Below are positions 45,089 through 54,383 of a DNA stretch of 58,431 bases, one piece after another. Source of the stretch: Enterovirga sp. (lineage in GTDB: Bacteria > Pseudomonadota > Alphaproteobacteria > Rhizobiales > Beijerinckiaceae); assembly GCF_028290205.1 (NCBI RefSeq), contig NZ_JAQGKF010000230.1:1-58431 (forward strand), read 5' to 3'. Position 1 is the stretch's first letter, and every line of letters starts with the position of its first letter. Position numbers and translations under genes: made by a program. Under the pieces are notes generated by a model. The model had not been told where the DNA came from and searched no databases. It saw only the letters and a list, made by a program, of their open reading frames with translations.

Positions 45089-46363
45089 ATGCCGGCTGCG
45101 CCGGGACAGGCAGGGCCGAGGGGGATCCGGCGCTGGCTAGCGCCGCTGCTGCGCCTATCCGAATACGGCACCGCCAGCTACCCGCCCAAGGTCCGGCGGC
45201 GCCTCCAGATCCTGAACGTCATGGCCGTGCTGGTTGCGCTGTTCTCGATCCTGTTCGCGGCGACCTATGCGGCCAACGACCTGTCCGGCCATCGCTGGGC
45301 GGTCCTGATCAACCTCGCCCTGGTGGCCGCCGCGCTCACCGTGCCGTTCGCGCATCGGCACAGCGAGATCACCGGGGCGATGATCCTGCTGGCCGCCGAA
45401 TATGCCGGGCTGTTCGCGCTGGTGGCCCTGCTCGGGCGCTCGTCAGGGATCCAACTCAACTTCGTGGTGGTCGCCACCGTCGCCTTCGCGGTGCTCGGGC
45501 CGAGCCGGCCGGGGCTGCTGGTGTTGGTCCTCCTGACGGGCTTCGCCCTGCATGTCGGGGCCTGGTTCCTGTTTCCCGACGGGCAGGCTGGCGCCAGCCC
45601 GGACTTCCTGGCCCAGCTCTATGTGAATTCGGCGCTCACCGTGTTCGCGGTGACGGCCGCCATCGCGTTCTACGCCTTCTGGGTGGTCGAGCAGGCGGAG
45701 GCCGAGACGGAGGCCCTGCTTCGCAACGTGCTGCCCGACCTGATCGTGGAGCGGCTGAAGCGGCAGCCGGACGAACTCGTGGCCGACACGCACGCGGAGG
45801 TCTCGGTCCTGTTCTCCGACATCAAGAGCTTCGTGCCGCTGGCGCATTCCCTCGGCGCGCTCCGGACGGTCGAGATGCTGAACGACCTCGTGCGCGGCTT
45901 CGACCGGCTCGCCAGCCTGCACGGGGTCGAGAAGATCAAGACCATCGGCGACGCCTACATGGCCGTGGCCGGGCTGCCCGAGCCGGCCGCCGACCATGCG
46001 GTGCGGCAGGCCCGGATGGCGCTTGCCATGCAGGAGAGCGCGCGCGAGACCGCGAGCCGGTTCGGAGTCGAGATCGTGCTCCGGATCGGGATCGCGACCG
46101 GGCCGGTGATGGCCGGCGTGATCGGCACACGGAAGTTCAGCTATGATGTTTGGGGAGATGCAGTGAACCTCGCCGCGCGCCTGGAGCAGACCTGCGAGGT
46201 CGGCCGCGTCCATATCTCCACCGCCACCCGGACCCGGCTCGGCGAGCTGTTCCAGGTTCGGCCCCGCGGGGCGGTGCCGATCAAGGGCCTCGGCCCGGTG
46301 GAAACCTTTACGCTGCTCGGCCCCGCGCTCGGGGGGCCCGAACGGCCCGGGAGGGCCGCATGA
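45089..46363 (+). CDS. Membrane-bound class III adenylate cyclase
   Basis: Protein of 424 residues with six transmembrane helices (about residues 40-200) followed by a class III cyclase domain. Catalytic residues are visible: metal-binding D244 in VLFSDIKSF and D288 in KTIGDAYMA, the adenine-binding K284, D357 in [13 protein letters not shown], and the transition-state pair N360 and R364. K and D at the purine-binding positions indicate ATP rather than GTP. It makes cAMP in response to an unknown signal. Its stop overlaps the trmD start (ATGA), so the two are coupled. Confidence 0.9.
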   Translation: MPAAPGQAGPRGIRRWLAPLLRLSEYGTASYPPKVRRRLQILNVMAVLVALFSILFAATYAANDLSGHRWAVLINLALVAAALTVPFAHRHSEITGAMILLAAEYAGLFALVALLGRSSGIQLNFVVVATVAFAVLGPSRPGLLVLVLLTGFALHVGAWFLFPDGQAGASPDFLAQLYVNSALTVFAVTAAIAFYAFWVVEQAEAETEALLRNVLPDLIVERLKRQPDELVADTHAEVSVLFSDIKSFVPLAHSLGALRTVEMLNDLVRGFDRLASLHGVEKIKTIGDAYMAVAGLPEPAADHAVRQARMALAMQESARETASRFGVEIVLRIGIATGPVMAGVIGTRKFSYDVWGDAVNLAARLEQTCEVGRVHISTATRTRLGELFQVRPRGAVPIKGLGPVETFTLLGPALGGPERPGRAA

Positions 46364-47067
46364 GCGAGCCCTGGTCGGCCACCATCCTGACCCTGTACCC
46401 GGAGATGTTTCCGGGCCCGCTCGGGCTGTCGCTGGCCGGCGACGCCCTGCGGCGCGGCGCCTGGCGGCTCGATGCCCGCAACCTCCGCCTGCACGGCATC
46501 GGCCGCCACCGCACGGTGGACGACACCCCGGCCGGGGGCGGACCCGGCATGGTGCTGCGGGCCGACGTGCTGGCCGCCGCCATCGACGAGGTGTCGCCAG
46601 CCGGCGACCCCCGCCCCCGCCTGCTCTTCACGCCGCGCGGAACACCGCTGAACCAGGCACGGGTGCGCGAACTCGCGGCGGGGCCGGGCCTCGTGGCCCT
46701 CTGTGGCCGCTTCGAGGGGGTGGACGAGCGGGTGGTGCGGGCGCGCGGGCTCGAGGAGGTGTCGCTCGGCGACTTCGTGCTGTCCGGCGGCGAGGTCGCC
46801 GCGCTGGCCCTTCTTGACGCCTGTGTCCGGCTGCTGCCCGGGGTGATGGGCAAGGCGGCCTCAGGCCAGGAGGAGAGCTTCGAGGGCGGGCTCCTGGAAT
46901 ACCCCCATTACACCCGCCCGCGCGAATGGGAGGGGCTGGGCATCCCGCCGGTCCTGCTGTCGGGCGATCACGGTGCCGTCGAGAGCTGGCGCCGGGCCGA
47001 GGCGCGCCGCGTCACGGCCGAGCGCCGGCCGGACCTGCTCCGCCGCGATCCCGACAAGGCCGGTTGA
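46360..47067 (+). CDS. trmD: tRNA (guanine37-N1)-methyltransferase
   Basis: TrmD, 235 residues, methylates G37 of tRNAs with a CCN- or related anticodon to prevent frameshifting. SPOUT-knot motifs are [46 protein letters not shown], and [18 protein letters not shown] lies 5 bases before the ATG. TrmD is normally in rpsP-rimM-trmD-rplS; here it is instead coupled to an adenylate cyclase. Confidence 0.95.
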   Translation: MSEPWSATILTLYPEMFPGPLGLSLAGDALRRGAWRLDARNLRLHGIGRHRTVDDTPAGGGPGMVLRADVLAAAIDEVSPAGDPRPRLLFTPRGTPLNQARVRELAAGPGLVALCGRFEGVDERVVRARGLEEVSLGDFVLSGGEVAALALLDACVRLLPGVMGKAASGQEESFEGGLLEYPHYTRPREWEGLGIPPVLLSGDHGAVESWRRAEARRVTAERRPDLLRRDPDKAG

Positions 47068-47117
47068 CGCTGCCGGAGGCGGCGTATTGTCTACGGCCTC
47101 CGCACCCCGAGCCTCTC

Positions 47118-48281
47118 ATGCCCGTGATCAACCGCATCGCAGACCTGGCCGACGAGGTGACGGCCTGGCGCCGGGACTTCCACACCCATCCCGAGCTGAT
47201 GTTCGATGTCCACCGCACGGCCCGGATCGTGGCCGAGAAGCTGCGGAGCTTCGGCTGCGACGAGGTTGTCACCGGGATCGGCCGGACCGGCGTGGTCGGC
47301 GTGATCCGGGGGGCGCGCGGCCCCGGCGGGCGGGTGGTCGGGCTGCGGGCCGACATGGACGCCCTGCCGATCACGGAAGCCACGGGGGCCGCTTACGCGT
47401 CGGCGACGCCGGGCCTGATGCATGCCTGCGGCCATGACGGCCACACCGCCATGCTGCTGGGAGCCGCCAAGTACCTGGCCGAGACCCGTAATTTCGACGG
47501 CACCGCGGTGGTGATCTTTCAGCCGGCCGAGGAGGGCGGCGGCGGCGGCAAGGAGATGGTGGCCGACGGACTGATGGACCGCTTCGGCATCCAGGAGGTC
47601 TACGGCATGCATAACTGGCCGGGCACGCCGGTCGGCGATTTCGCCATCCGGCCGGGCCCCATGATGGCCGCGGCCGACCGTTTCACCGTCACGGTCGAGG
47701 GCAAGGGCGGCCATGCCGCGCAGCCGAACCGATGCGTGGACACGCTGCTGGTCGCCTGCCAGATCGTGGTGGCTCTGCAATCGGTCGTGTCGCGCAACAC
47801 CGACCCGCACGACCCGGCGGTGCTGTCCGTGTGCTCGTTCAGGGCGGGCGAGACCTTCAACGTGATCCCGCAGACCGCCACGCTCTTGGGCACCGTCCGG
47901 ACCCTTCAGCCGCACACGCAGGACCTGATGGAGGAGCGGATCAAGGCGGTCGCGACCGCCACGGCCGCGGCGTACGGGGCGAGTGCCACGGTCGCCTACC
48001 GACGCGGCTATCCGGTCACCTTCAACCATCCCGAACAGACCGCGTTCATGGCCGAGATCGACCGCTCGGTCGGCCGCACCGTCCGGACCGACATCCCGCC
48101 CGAGATGGGGGCGGAGGATTTCTCCTACATGCTGCTCGAGCGGCCCGGCGCCTACATCTTCATGGGCAACGGCGACTCGGCCTCGTGCCACCATCCGGCC
48201 TACGATTTCGACGACAGCGCCATCCCGTTCGGCGCCTCGCTCTGGGCCCGGATCGTCGAACAGCGAATGCCGGCGCGGTGA
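47118..48281 (+). CDS. M20-family amidohydrolase
   Basis: Zinc-dependent amidohydrolase of 387 residues (hippurate hydrolase/N-acyl-amino-acid deacylase type). Metal ligands are in LMHACGHDGHTAMLLGAA and FQPAEEGGGGGKEMV, where the Glu-Glu pair includes the catalytic base. The dimerisation lid runs from about residue 185 to 300 (VEGKGGHAAQPNRCVDTLL). The ATG at 47118 begins a typical N-terminus (ADLADEVTAWRRDFHTHPEL). The substrate is not determined. It lies 50 bases after trmD. Confidence 0.87.
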   Translation: MPVINRIADLADEVTAWRRDFHTHPELMFDVHRTARIVAEKLRSFGCDEVVTGIGRTGVVGVIRGARGPGGRVVGLRADMDALPITEATGAAYASATPGLMHACGHDGHTAMLLGAAKYLAETRNFDGTAVVIFQPAEEGGGGGKEMVADGLMDRFGIQEVYGMHNWPGTPVGDFAIRPGPMMAAADRFTVTVEGKGGHAAQPNRCVDTLLVACQIVVALQSVVSRNTDPHDPAVLSVCSFRAGETFNVIPQTATLLGTVRTLQPHTQDLMEERIKAVATATAAAYGASATVAYRRGYPVTFNHPEQTAFMAEIDRSVGRTVRTDIPPEMGAEDFSYMLLERPGAYIFMGNGDSASCHHPAYDFDDSAIPFGASLWARIVEQRMPAR

Positions 48282-48344
48282 GGCCCAGGCCAGCCCGCTG
48301 AGGCCCCAGCCGGGGCGCGGTTCAACCCCTGCTGGGAGACGGCC

Positions 48345-49868
48345 TTGGCTGTCCACGACCTGACCTGGTTCGACCTCGTGGCCCGCAACGGCCAGCTCCG
48401 GCCGGAGGCGAGCGCCGTGATCTTCGAGGGCCATCGGATCAGCCATGGCGAGGCCCTGGCCCGCGCCCTGGCCCTGGCGGCGGGTCTGGCCTCAGCCGGC
48501 GTCCGCAAGGGCGACCGGGTCGCCCTCGTCTCCGCCAATCGCCCCGAGATGCTGGACGTCGCGGCCGCCTGCGGGCGGCTCGGGGCCATCCTGGTGCCGG
48601 TGAACTGGCGCCTTTCGGCCGAGGAGATCGCCTACACCCTGGCGGATGTCTCCCCCGCGCTGGTCATCGCCGAGCCGGAGCACGACGCGACCCTGCGGGC
48701 GGCCCCGGCCGCCCGGGCCGCGGCAGCCGGGATCTACCTGCTGGACGGCGAGCCAGCGCCGCCGTTCCGCCGCTTCGCGGACCTGGCGGCCGGCTCGCCG
48801 GCGGGCCTGCCCGACAGCGAGGTCCGGTCGGCCGACCCGTTCGTGATCATCCACACGGCCGCGGTCGGGGGCACGCCCCGCGGCGCCGTGCTGAGCCACG
48901 CCAACATCCTGGCGCACAACCTCCAGCTCGCCGCGAGCTGGCAGCTCGGCCCGCAGGACGTCGCCCTGGCGGCGCTGCCGCTCTTTCACATCGCCGGTCT
49001 CGGCCTGGCCATGGCGGTGCAGCAGGCCGGCGGTTCGAGCGTGCTGATGCGGCGGTTCGAGCCGAAGGCCGCCGCCGATGCCATCGCGGCTCACGGGGTC
49101 ACCTGCCTGTGCGAATTCGCCCCGATGCTGTCCGGCCTGCTCGACGCGGCGGCGGCGGGCGGGCAGGATCTGGGCTCCCTCACCGCCGTGTGGGGTCTCG
49201 ACGCGCCCGAAACGATTGCCCGGTTCGAGGAGACCTGCCCGGCGGCGCGGTTCTGGGCCGGCTACGGCCAGTCCGAAACCTCCGGCTACGTGTCCTTCGC
49301 CCCCCATCGCGACCGGCCCGGCTCGGCCGGCCGGCCGAGCGCCCTCGCACTGCTCGAGGTCGTGGACGAGGACGGCCGGGCGGTCGCGATGGGCGACACG
49401 GGCGAGATCGTGGTCCGGGGCCCGCTGGTCTTCTCGGGCTACTGGAACCGGCCCGAGGAGGCGGACAACACCGTCCGGGCGGGCCGCCACCACACCGGCG
49501 ACATGGGCCGGCTCGACCCCGACGGCTACCTCTTCTACGCCGGCCGCTCGCCCGCCAAGGAGTTGATCAAGTCCGGCGGTGAAAACGTCTACCCGGCCGA
49601 GGTCGAACGCGCGCTCCGCGAACATCCGGCGATCGACGCCGCGGTGGTGATCGGCGTGCCGGACCCGCATTGGGGCGAGATCGTCAAGGCGGTCTGCGTG
49701 CGGGGGCACGGGGCCGAGGTTTCGGCCGCGGACCTGATCGGCTTCGTGGGGGCCCGCATCGCGCGCTTCAAACGGCCCAAGGAGGTCGTCTTCGTCGAGT
49801 CCCTGCCCGTCACGGCCGCCGGCCTCATCGACCGGGCGCGGGTCAAGGCCGAGCACGGCGCGGCATGA
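48345..49868 (+). CDS. AMP-binding acyl-CoA synthetase homologue with altered active site
   Basis: ANL-superfamily adenylate-forming enzyme of 507 residues. Overall layout is normal: AALPLFHIAGLG, FWAGYGQSETSGYVSF, GEIVVRGPLVFSGYWNRPEE, HHTGDMGRLDPDGYLFYAGR. Two motifs deviate. The P-loop reads IIHTAAVGGTPRGAVLSHAN rather than a TSGTTGxPKG-type loop, and the A10 site reads LPVTAAGLIDRARVK, with L494 where the catalytic lysine normally stands. The hinge GRSPAKELIKSGGENVYPAE has two extra residues. Similar divergence may be fixed in a subfamily. TTG at 48345 follows GGGAG by 6 bases. Confidence 0.75.
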   Translation: MAVHDLTWFDLVARNGQLRPEASAVIFEGHRISHGEALARALALAAGLASAGVRKGDRVALVSANRPEMLDVAAACGRLGAILVPVNWRLSAEEIAYTLADVSPALVIAEPEHDATLRAAPAARAAAAGIYLLDGEPAPPFRRFADLAAGSPAGLPDSEVRSADPFVIIHTAAVGGTPRGAVLSHANILAHNLQLAASWQLGPQDVALAALPLFHIAGLGLAMAVQQAGGSSVLMRRFEPKAAADAIAAHGVTCLCEFAPMLSGLLDAAAAGGQDLGSLTAVWGLDAPETIARFEETCPAARFWAGYGQSETSGYVSFAPHRDRPGSAGRPSALALLEVVDEDGRAVAMGDTGEIVVRGPLVFSGYWNRPEEADNTVRAGRHHTGDMGRLDPDGYLFYAGRSPAKELIKSGGENVYPAEVERALREHPAIDAAVVIGVPDPHWGEIVKAVCVRGHGAEVSAADLIGFVGARIARFKRPKEVVFVESLPVTAAGLIDRARVKAEHGAA

Positions 49869-49905
49869 GCCCGGCCGATCAGGCCGTGACCGGGCGCAGC
49901 ACGCG

Positions 49906-51033
49906 GTGATCCGGGTCCAGATCGCGATCGTCGGCGGCGGCATCGCCGGGGCCGCGGCGGCCGCGCATCTCGCGGTCGAGCGGTCCGTGCTGCTGCTCGA
50001 GCGCGAAGACCAGCCGGGCTACCACGCCTCCGGGCGCTCGGCGGCCCTGTTCTCGGAGACCTACGGCAACGCCACAGTCCGGGCCCTGTCGGTCGCCAGC
50101 CGCCCCTTTCTGGAGCGCCCTCCGGAGGGCTTCTCCGATCACCCGCTGCTGACCCCGAGGGGAGCGCTGCATGTCGGCGGGGCGGGGCACGAGGCCAAGC
50201 TCGGCCTGCTGCTGCGTGAGGCGCAGGCGTTGGTGCCGGCGGTGCGGGCTCTTTCGGGCGAGCAGATGCGCCGCCTCGTCCCGGCGCTGCGGCCCGAAGC
50301 CGCGACGGCCGGCGTGTACGAGCCGGACGCCCGCGACATCGACACCCATGCCCTCCTGTCCGGCTTCCTGCGCATGGCCCGGGCCGGCGGGGCCGACATC
50401 CTGACCCGGGCCGAGGTGACGGCCGTTTCGCGCGAAGGCGAGGGCTACCGACTGGAGACCCGGGCCGGACCGGTCGTGGCCGAGGTCGTGGTCGATGCCG
50501 CCGGCGCCTGGGCGGACGGGCTCGCGGAGCTGGCCGGCGTGAGGCCGCTCGGGCTGCGGCCGAAGCGCCGCACCGCCTTTCTGTTCGAGCCGCCGCCGGA
50601 TCTCGACATCCGGGCCTGGCCGATCGTGGTCGGGGCGGACGAGGACGTCTACGTGAAGCCCGATGCCGGGCTGCTGCTCGCCTCCCCGGCCGACGAGACC
50701 GACAGCGAGCCGACCGATGCTCAGCCGGAGGAGATCGACGTGGCGACCGCGGCCGAGCGGGTCGAAGCCCTGCTGGACCTCCCGGTGCGGCGCATCCGCC
50801 GCCGCTGGGCGGGTCTGCGCACCTTTGCGGCCGACCGGACGCCGGCCGTGGGCTTCGATCCGGTCGAGCCGGGCTGGTTCTGGCTCGCTGGCCAAGGAGG
50901 CTACGGCTTCCAGACCGCGCCGGCACTCGGCCGGGCCGCGGCCGAGCTGATTGTTCGCGGGCGCCTGCCGGCCGAACTCGCCGGGGCCGGGATTCTCCCG
51001 GCCGACCTGGCGCCGGAGCGCCTCCTCAGATGA
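49906..51033 (+). CDS. FAD-dependent oxidoreductase (DAO family)
   Basis: D-amino acid oxidase/glycine oxidase-type flavoprotein of 375 residues. The FAD Rossmann motif QIAIVGGGIAGAAAAAHLA opens the protein, and YHASGRSAALFSETYGN is a family block. The C-terminal FAD region is WAGLRTFAADRTPAVGFDP and WFWLAGQGGYGFQTAPA. Substrate is unknown (an amino or hydroxy acid). The start is a GTG, 37 bases after the synthetase stop. Its end overlaps the convergent flgL by 8 bases. Confidence 0.82.
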   Translation: MIRVQIAIVGGGIAGAAAAAHLAVERSVLLLEREDQPGYHASGRSAALFSETYGNATVRALSVASRPFLERPPEGFSDHPLLTPRGALHVGGAGHEAKLGLLLREAQALVPAVRALSGEQMRRLVPALRPEAATAGVYEPDARDIDTHALLSGFLRMARAGGADILTRAEVTAVSREGEGYRLETRAGPVVAEVVVDAAGAWADGLAELAGVRPLGLRPKRRTAFLFEPPPDLDIRAWPIVVGADEDVYVKPDAGLLLASPADETDSEPTDAQPEEIDVATAAERVEALLDLPVRRIRRRWAGLRTFAADRTPAVGFDPVEPGWFWLAGQGGYGFQTAPALGRAAAELIVRGRLPAELAGAGILPADLAPERLLR

Positions 51034-52528
51034 AGTCGAGCAGCGACATGCGGGCCACGGTCGAGGTCGTCTGATAACTCGCCTGCAGGCGGGTCTGCGT
51101 GGCCAGAAGCTTGGCCGCGACCTCGGACGGGTTGGCGTTCTCCGCCCCCGCCAGAGTGTCCTCGATCTGGGCCTTCTCGGCCGCGAGCCGGCTCTTGGCC
51201 GCTCCAATCTGACCATGTGCGATGCTCAGGTCGGCCGCGATCTGGGCAAGCGGAGCCGATCCGGCCGCCGCGGAGATGCGCGTGGCCAGCGCCGCATAGC
51301 GGGCATTGGCGGTCGGGTCGCCGGCCGGAAAGCTTTCGGCCGCAAGCGCCGCCAGGGAGACGAGCACGGCCCGGATCCCGGGCTCGTTGGCGCGCGCGCC
51401 GATCAGGATCGGCGGGCCCTCGCCCACCCGGACGGGCGCCGTTTCCCGGGCCGATCCGGCCGCGTCATCGCCGCGGTACCAAATCACGGTGTTGGCGGCG
51501 GAGCCCGTCACCAGGGCCGTCGCTGTCGCGAAAGGCGGTCCGGCCACCCGCTCCGGCGGCCCGGAGAGCGAGCCGGCCAGAAAGCTGTTGGCCGCCTTGT
51601 GAGCCGACGCGGAGGCGAGCTTCGTGGTCACCAGGCCGGCCACCGCCGTGTCGAGCGCCGCCCGCAGATTCGCGGCCGTGTCGTCCGGCGTGACCCCGAT
51701 CGCGAAGCCGTTCGCAGCCGTCCCGGTCTGGCCCGCCGCGGTCGCCGTGAGCGTAAGGGTTTCGCGGCTGCCGTCCGGCAGCCCGAACTCGAGGGTGACC
51801 GTTTCGCCGGCGGCCGGCTGCCCGCCGAGGGTGATCGAGGCGGCGGCGGGAGGGCCGGCGCTGCGGCTGGCCGAGATCGCCGTCCCGGTCGCCGTGGCGC
51901 TCGCCACCTTGAGGCCGAACGGCAGGCCAGCGGCCTCCTCGGTGAGGGTCGCCGCTGAACCCGCCCCGCCGACCGCCAGGCGGCCGCGGCCATCGGGGCC
52001 CGCATCGGCCTCCTTGCGCTCGGCGATGAGCTGCCGGAGCCCGGCCCGGCCCGGCTCGCCGTCAAGCATCGCGTCATACGAGGCGACCGGCACGATGTCC
52101 GGGCTGCGGCCGGAGAACAGGTACCGGCCGTCGACCTCGGTGTTGAGGAGCTCGATGGCCTGGCGCAGCCCCTCCTCGGCCGACAGCGTGGTGCTGGTCT
52201 GGCCGATCGGCCCCGCCCCGAGCGAGGTCGGCAGACTGCTGGCGAGGCTGGACGCGATTTCGGCCAGACGGGTCACGCCCTGCCCCATCAGGCTGAGCCG
52301 GACCCCGGCGTCCCCGACATTGCTCTGGTGGCCCGCCACGCTGGACAGGGCCGAGCGGCCGGACAGGCTCGTGGCCGCGCCCGCGCCGAGCCCGGCGTAA
52401 TTGTCCGCCACGCGGCCGGTCGAGAGCTGGGCCTGAAGCCGGGCGAGATCCGCCTTCAGATCCCGAAAGGCCGCGTCAGAGCGCGTCGCCCCCAGACTCG
52501 TCGAACCGTAGGCGCCGACGCCGCTCAT
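51026..52528 (-). CDS. flgL: Flagellar hook-filament junction protein FlgL (HAP3)
   Basis: FlgL, 500 residues, longer than usual (about 300-400). Flagellin-like helices are at both ends: DLKADLARLQAQLSTGRVAD near the N-terminus, with ELLNTEVDGRYLFSGRSPD, the FlgL hallmark, and NPSEVAAKLLATQTRLQASYQTTSTVARMSLLDFI at the C-terminus in two parts. The middle (about 215-330) is a beta-rich insertion, SITLGGQPAAGETVTLEFGL and following. It overlaps flgK by 4 bases (ATGA), consistent with one operon. Confidence 0.9.
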   Translation of the reverse strand: MSGVGAYGSTSLGATRSDAAFRDLKADLARLQAQLSTGRVADNYAGLGAGAATSLSGRSALSSVAGHQSNVGDAGVRLSLMGQGVTRLAEIASSLASSLPTSLGAGPIGQTSTTLSAEEGLRQAIELLNTEVDGRYLFSGRSPDIVPVASYDAMLDGEPGRAGLRQLIAERKEADAGPDGRGRLAVGGAGSAATLTEEAAGLPFGLKVASATATGTAISASRSAGPPAAASITLGGQPAAGETVTLEFGLPDGSRETLTLTATAAGQTGTAANGFAIGVTPDDTAANLRAALDTAVAGLVTTKLASASAHKAANSFLAGSLSGPPERVAGPPFATATALVTGSAANTVIWYRGDDAAGSARETAPVRVGEGPPILIGARANEPGIRAVLVSLAALAAESFPAGDPTANARYAALATRISAAAGSAPLAQIAADLSIAHGQIGAAKSRLAAEKAQIEDTLAGAENANPSEVAAKLLATQTRLQASYQTTSTVARMSLLDFI

Positions 52529-54357
52529 CCGCCGATCCTCATCAGCAGATCCAGCATCTCCTTGCTGGCCGTGATCAGGCGGGCATTGGCCCCGTAGGCC
52601 GTCTGGAGCTGGATCAGCTGCGTCAGCTCGGTGTCGATGTTCACGCCCGCCTGGTCGGCGAAGCGGCTCCGGACGGCGTTCAGCACCACCTGCTGGCCCT
52701 CGTCCAGGCTTGCGGCCGCGGTGGCGTCCGCCGCCTGCGTGGAGATGACCTGCCGGGCGAAGCCCGTCACCGTGCCGGTCCAGGCGCTGCTCGAGCCGCC
52801 GATCCCGGCCGCGCCGGAGAAGGAGCGCGACGCGCTGGTCAGCCGGTCGAGGATCAGTGCAGGCCGGGTCGTGTCCCCGGCCAGGACCGACGGGCCATAG
52901 CTGATCAGCTTGGCATTGTCGGCCACAAGGCCGGGATGAATGGCAATGCGGCCCGCGAAGCCGGCAAGTTGGGACCCGGCCTCGAAGGAGCCCGTGAAGG
53001 CGGCGTTGCCCCAGCCGGCATCGACGAAGAACGGGAGTTCGGGCGCGCCGGAGGCGAGGCCCGTTACGGTCGCCTGGGCGGACAGGGCCGTGACCGCGCT
53101 CGTGCCGCCGTTGTTGAGGACCCGGAGGGTCGCGCCGGAGGTGTTCGAGACGGCGTAGTCGGGGCCAAGCGCCGAGCCGATGGTCGCAACCGCCCCCGCG
53201 AGCCCACCCGAGAGATCCACCGCGACCTGACCGGCCGCCGCGGCGGCCGCCACGCCAAACGCGCTCGACGCCCTGACGAAGGTCAGCGTGCGGGTGGCCC
53301 CGCCCGGATCGCGCACCGAGACGGTGATCGGGTTGCCGGCCGAGAGCGCGGCGAGATCGAGGTCGAAGCCGCTGGCGGCGCCCGCCGAGCTCGCCGTCCC
53401 GGCGACGGTCCGGTCCGAAAGCGCGGCCGCGAGGCCGGCGGCGAGTTCGTCGAGCTGGGCCTGCGCTTGAGGCAGGATGCGGTCGCGCAGTTCGACATGG
53501 GCCGCGATCTCGCCCGACCGGATCAGACCGGAGGCGAGGGCGTCGCGCCGCACGCCGTCCAGGCCGGTGGCCGTGATCGTGCCGGCCTGGCGCCTTGCCG
53601 GGTCCGGATCATAGGCCGCGCCCGGCGCGAGGGGGCGGGCGTCGAAGCTGAGCGATATGGCGCGCGGCCCGTCCACCAAGGACAACCCGCCCGTGGTCGC
53701 GACGGCGACCGTGCCGTTTGGCTGCGCCGTGACCTTGAGGTCCATCAGCGTGGACAGCTCGTCAATCAACGCATCGCGCTGATCGGCCATGGCCGCGCTG
53801 GGGCTTCCGACCAGCTTGCCGTTGAGAACGGCGATCTCCGCGAGCAGGCTGTCGGCCCGGCTCACGGCGCGGCCGAGCGAATCCTCCGAATCCTGCCGGA
53901 GCGAGGCGACCTGCCCGGCGAGGTCGTTCAGCGATCCGGCGAGACCGGAGGCCGCGGCCACCACCTCCGCGCGCGCCGCATAGGACGACGGGTTGTTGGT
54001 CAGCGCCTGGAGCTTGGACGTGAAGGTATCGAGCCGCGTCGCCAGCGAGCCGGTCCCGCCCGGCTGGTCGAACATCCGGTTCAGGATGCCGTGGGCGGAG
54101 GCCCGCACGGACGCGTAGCTGGCGCCCGCCTGTTCGAGCCGGAGCTGGCGCTGCACCAGGGTGTCGAGCGTCCGGGTGGCTCCGGCCACGTCGACGCCGA
54201 GGGTGCGTCCGCCCGCGACCAGCTGCTCGCTCGCCAGGACCCGCCGCGTGTAGCCGACGGAGCTGGCATTGGCGACGTTTTGGGAGACGACGTCCATTCC
54301 GGCCTGCGCCGCGCGCAGGCCGGAAAAGGCCGTCTCGATCGAGCTCGTCAGCCCCAT
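52525..54357 (-). CDS. flgK: Flagellar hook-associated protein FlgK (HAP1)
   Basis: FlgK, 610 residues. N-terminal rod/hook motif: SIETAFSGLRAAQAGMDVVS and QNVANASSVGYTRR. C-terminal motif: GVNIDTELTQLIQLQTAYGA and NARLITASKEMLDLLMRIGG. The middle contains the D1-D3 beta domains. It joins hook to filament. It follows flgE by 26 bases. Confidence 0.95.
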   Translation of the reverse strand: MGLTSSIETAFSGLRAAQAGMDVVSQNVANASSVGYTRRVLASEQLVAGGRTLGVDVAGATRTLDTLVQRQLRLEQAGASYASVRASAHGILNRMFDQPGGTGSLATRLDTFTSKLQALTNNPSSYAARAEVVAAASGLAGSLNDLAGQVASLRQDSEDSLGRAVSRADSLLAEIAVLNGKLVGSPSAAMADQRDALIDELSTLMDLKVTAQPNGTVAVATTGGLSLVDGPRAISLSFDARPLAPGAAYDPDPARRQAGTITATGLDGVRRDALASGLIRSGEIAAHVELRDRILPQAQAQLDELAAGLAAALSDRTVAGTASSAGAASGFDLDLAALSAGNPITVSVRDPGGATRTLTFVRASSAFGVAAAAAAGQVAVDLSGGLAGAVATIGSALGPDYAVSNTSGATLRVLNNGGTSAVTALSAQATVTGLASGAPELPFFVDAGWGNAAFTGSFEAGSQLAGFAGRIAIHPGLVADNAKLISYGPSVLAGDTTRPALILDRLTSASRSFSGAAGIGGSSSAWTGTVTGFARQVISTQAADATAAASLDEGQQVVLNAVRSRFADQAGVNIDTELTQLIQLQTAYGANARLITASKEMLDLLMRIGG

Positions 54358-54383
54358 GGCGCCGACCTATGCCTTGCCGCCCG

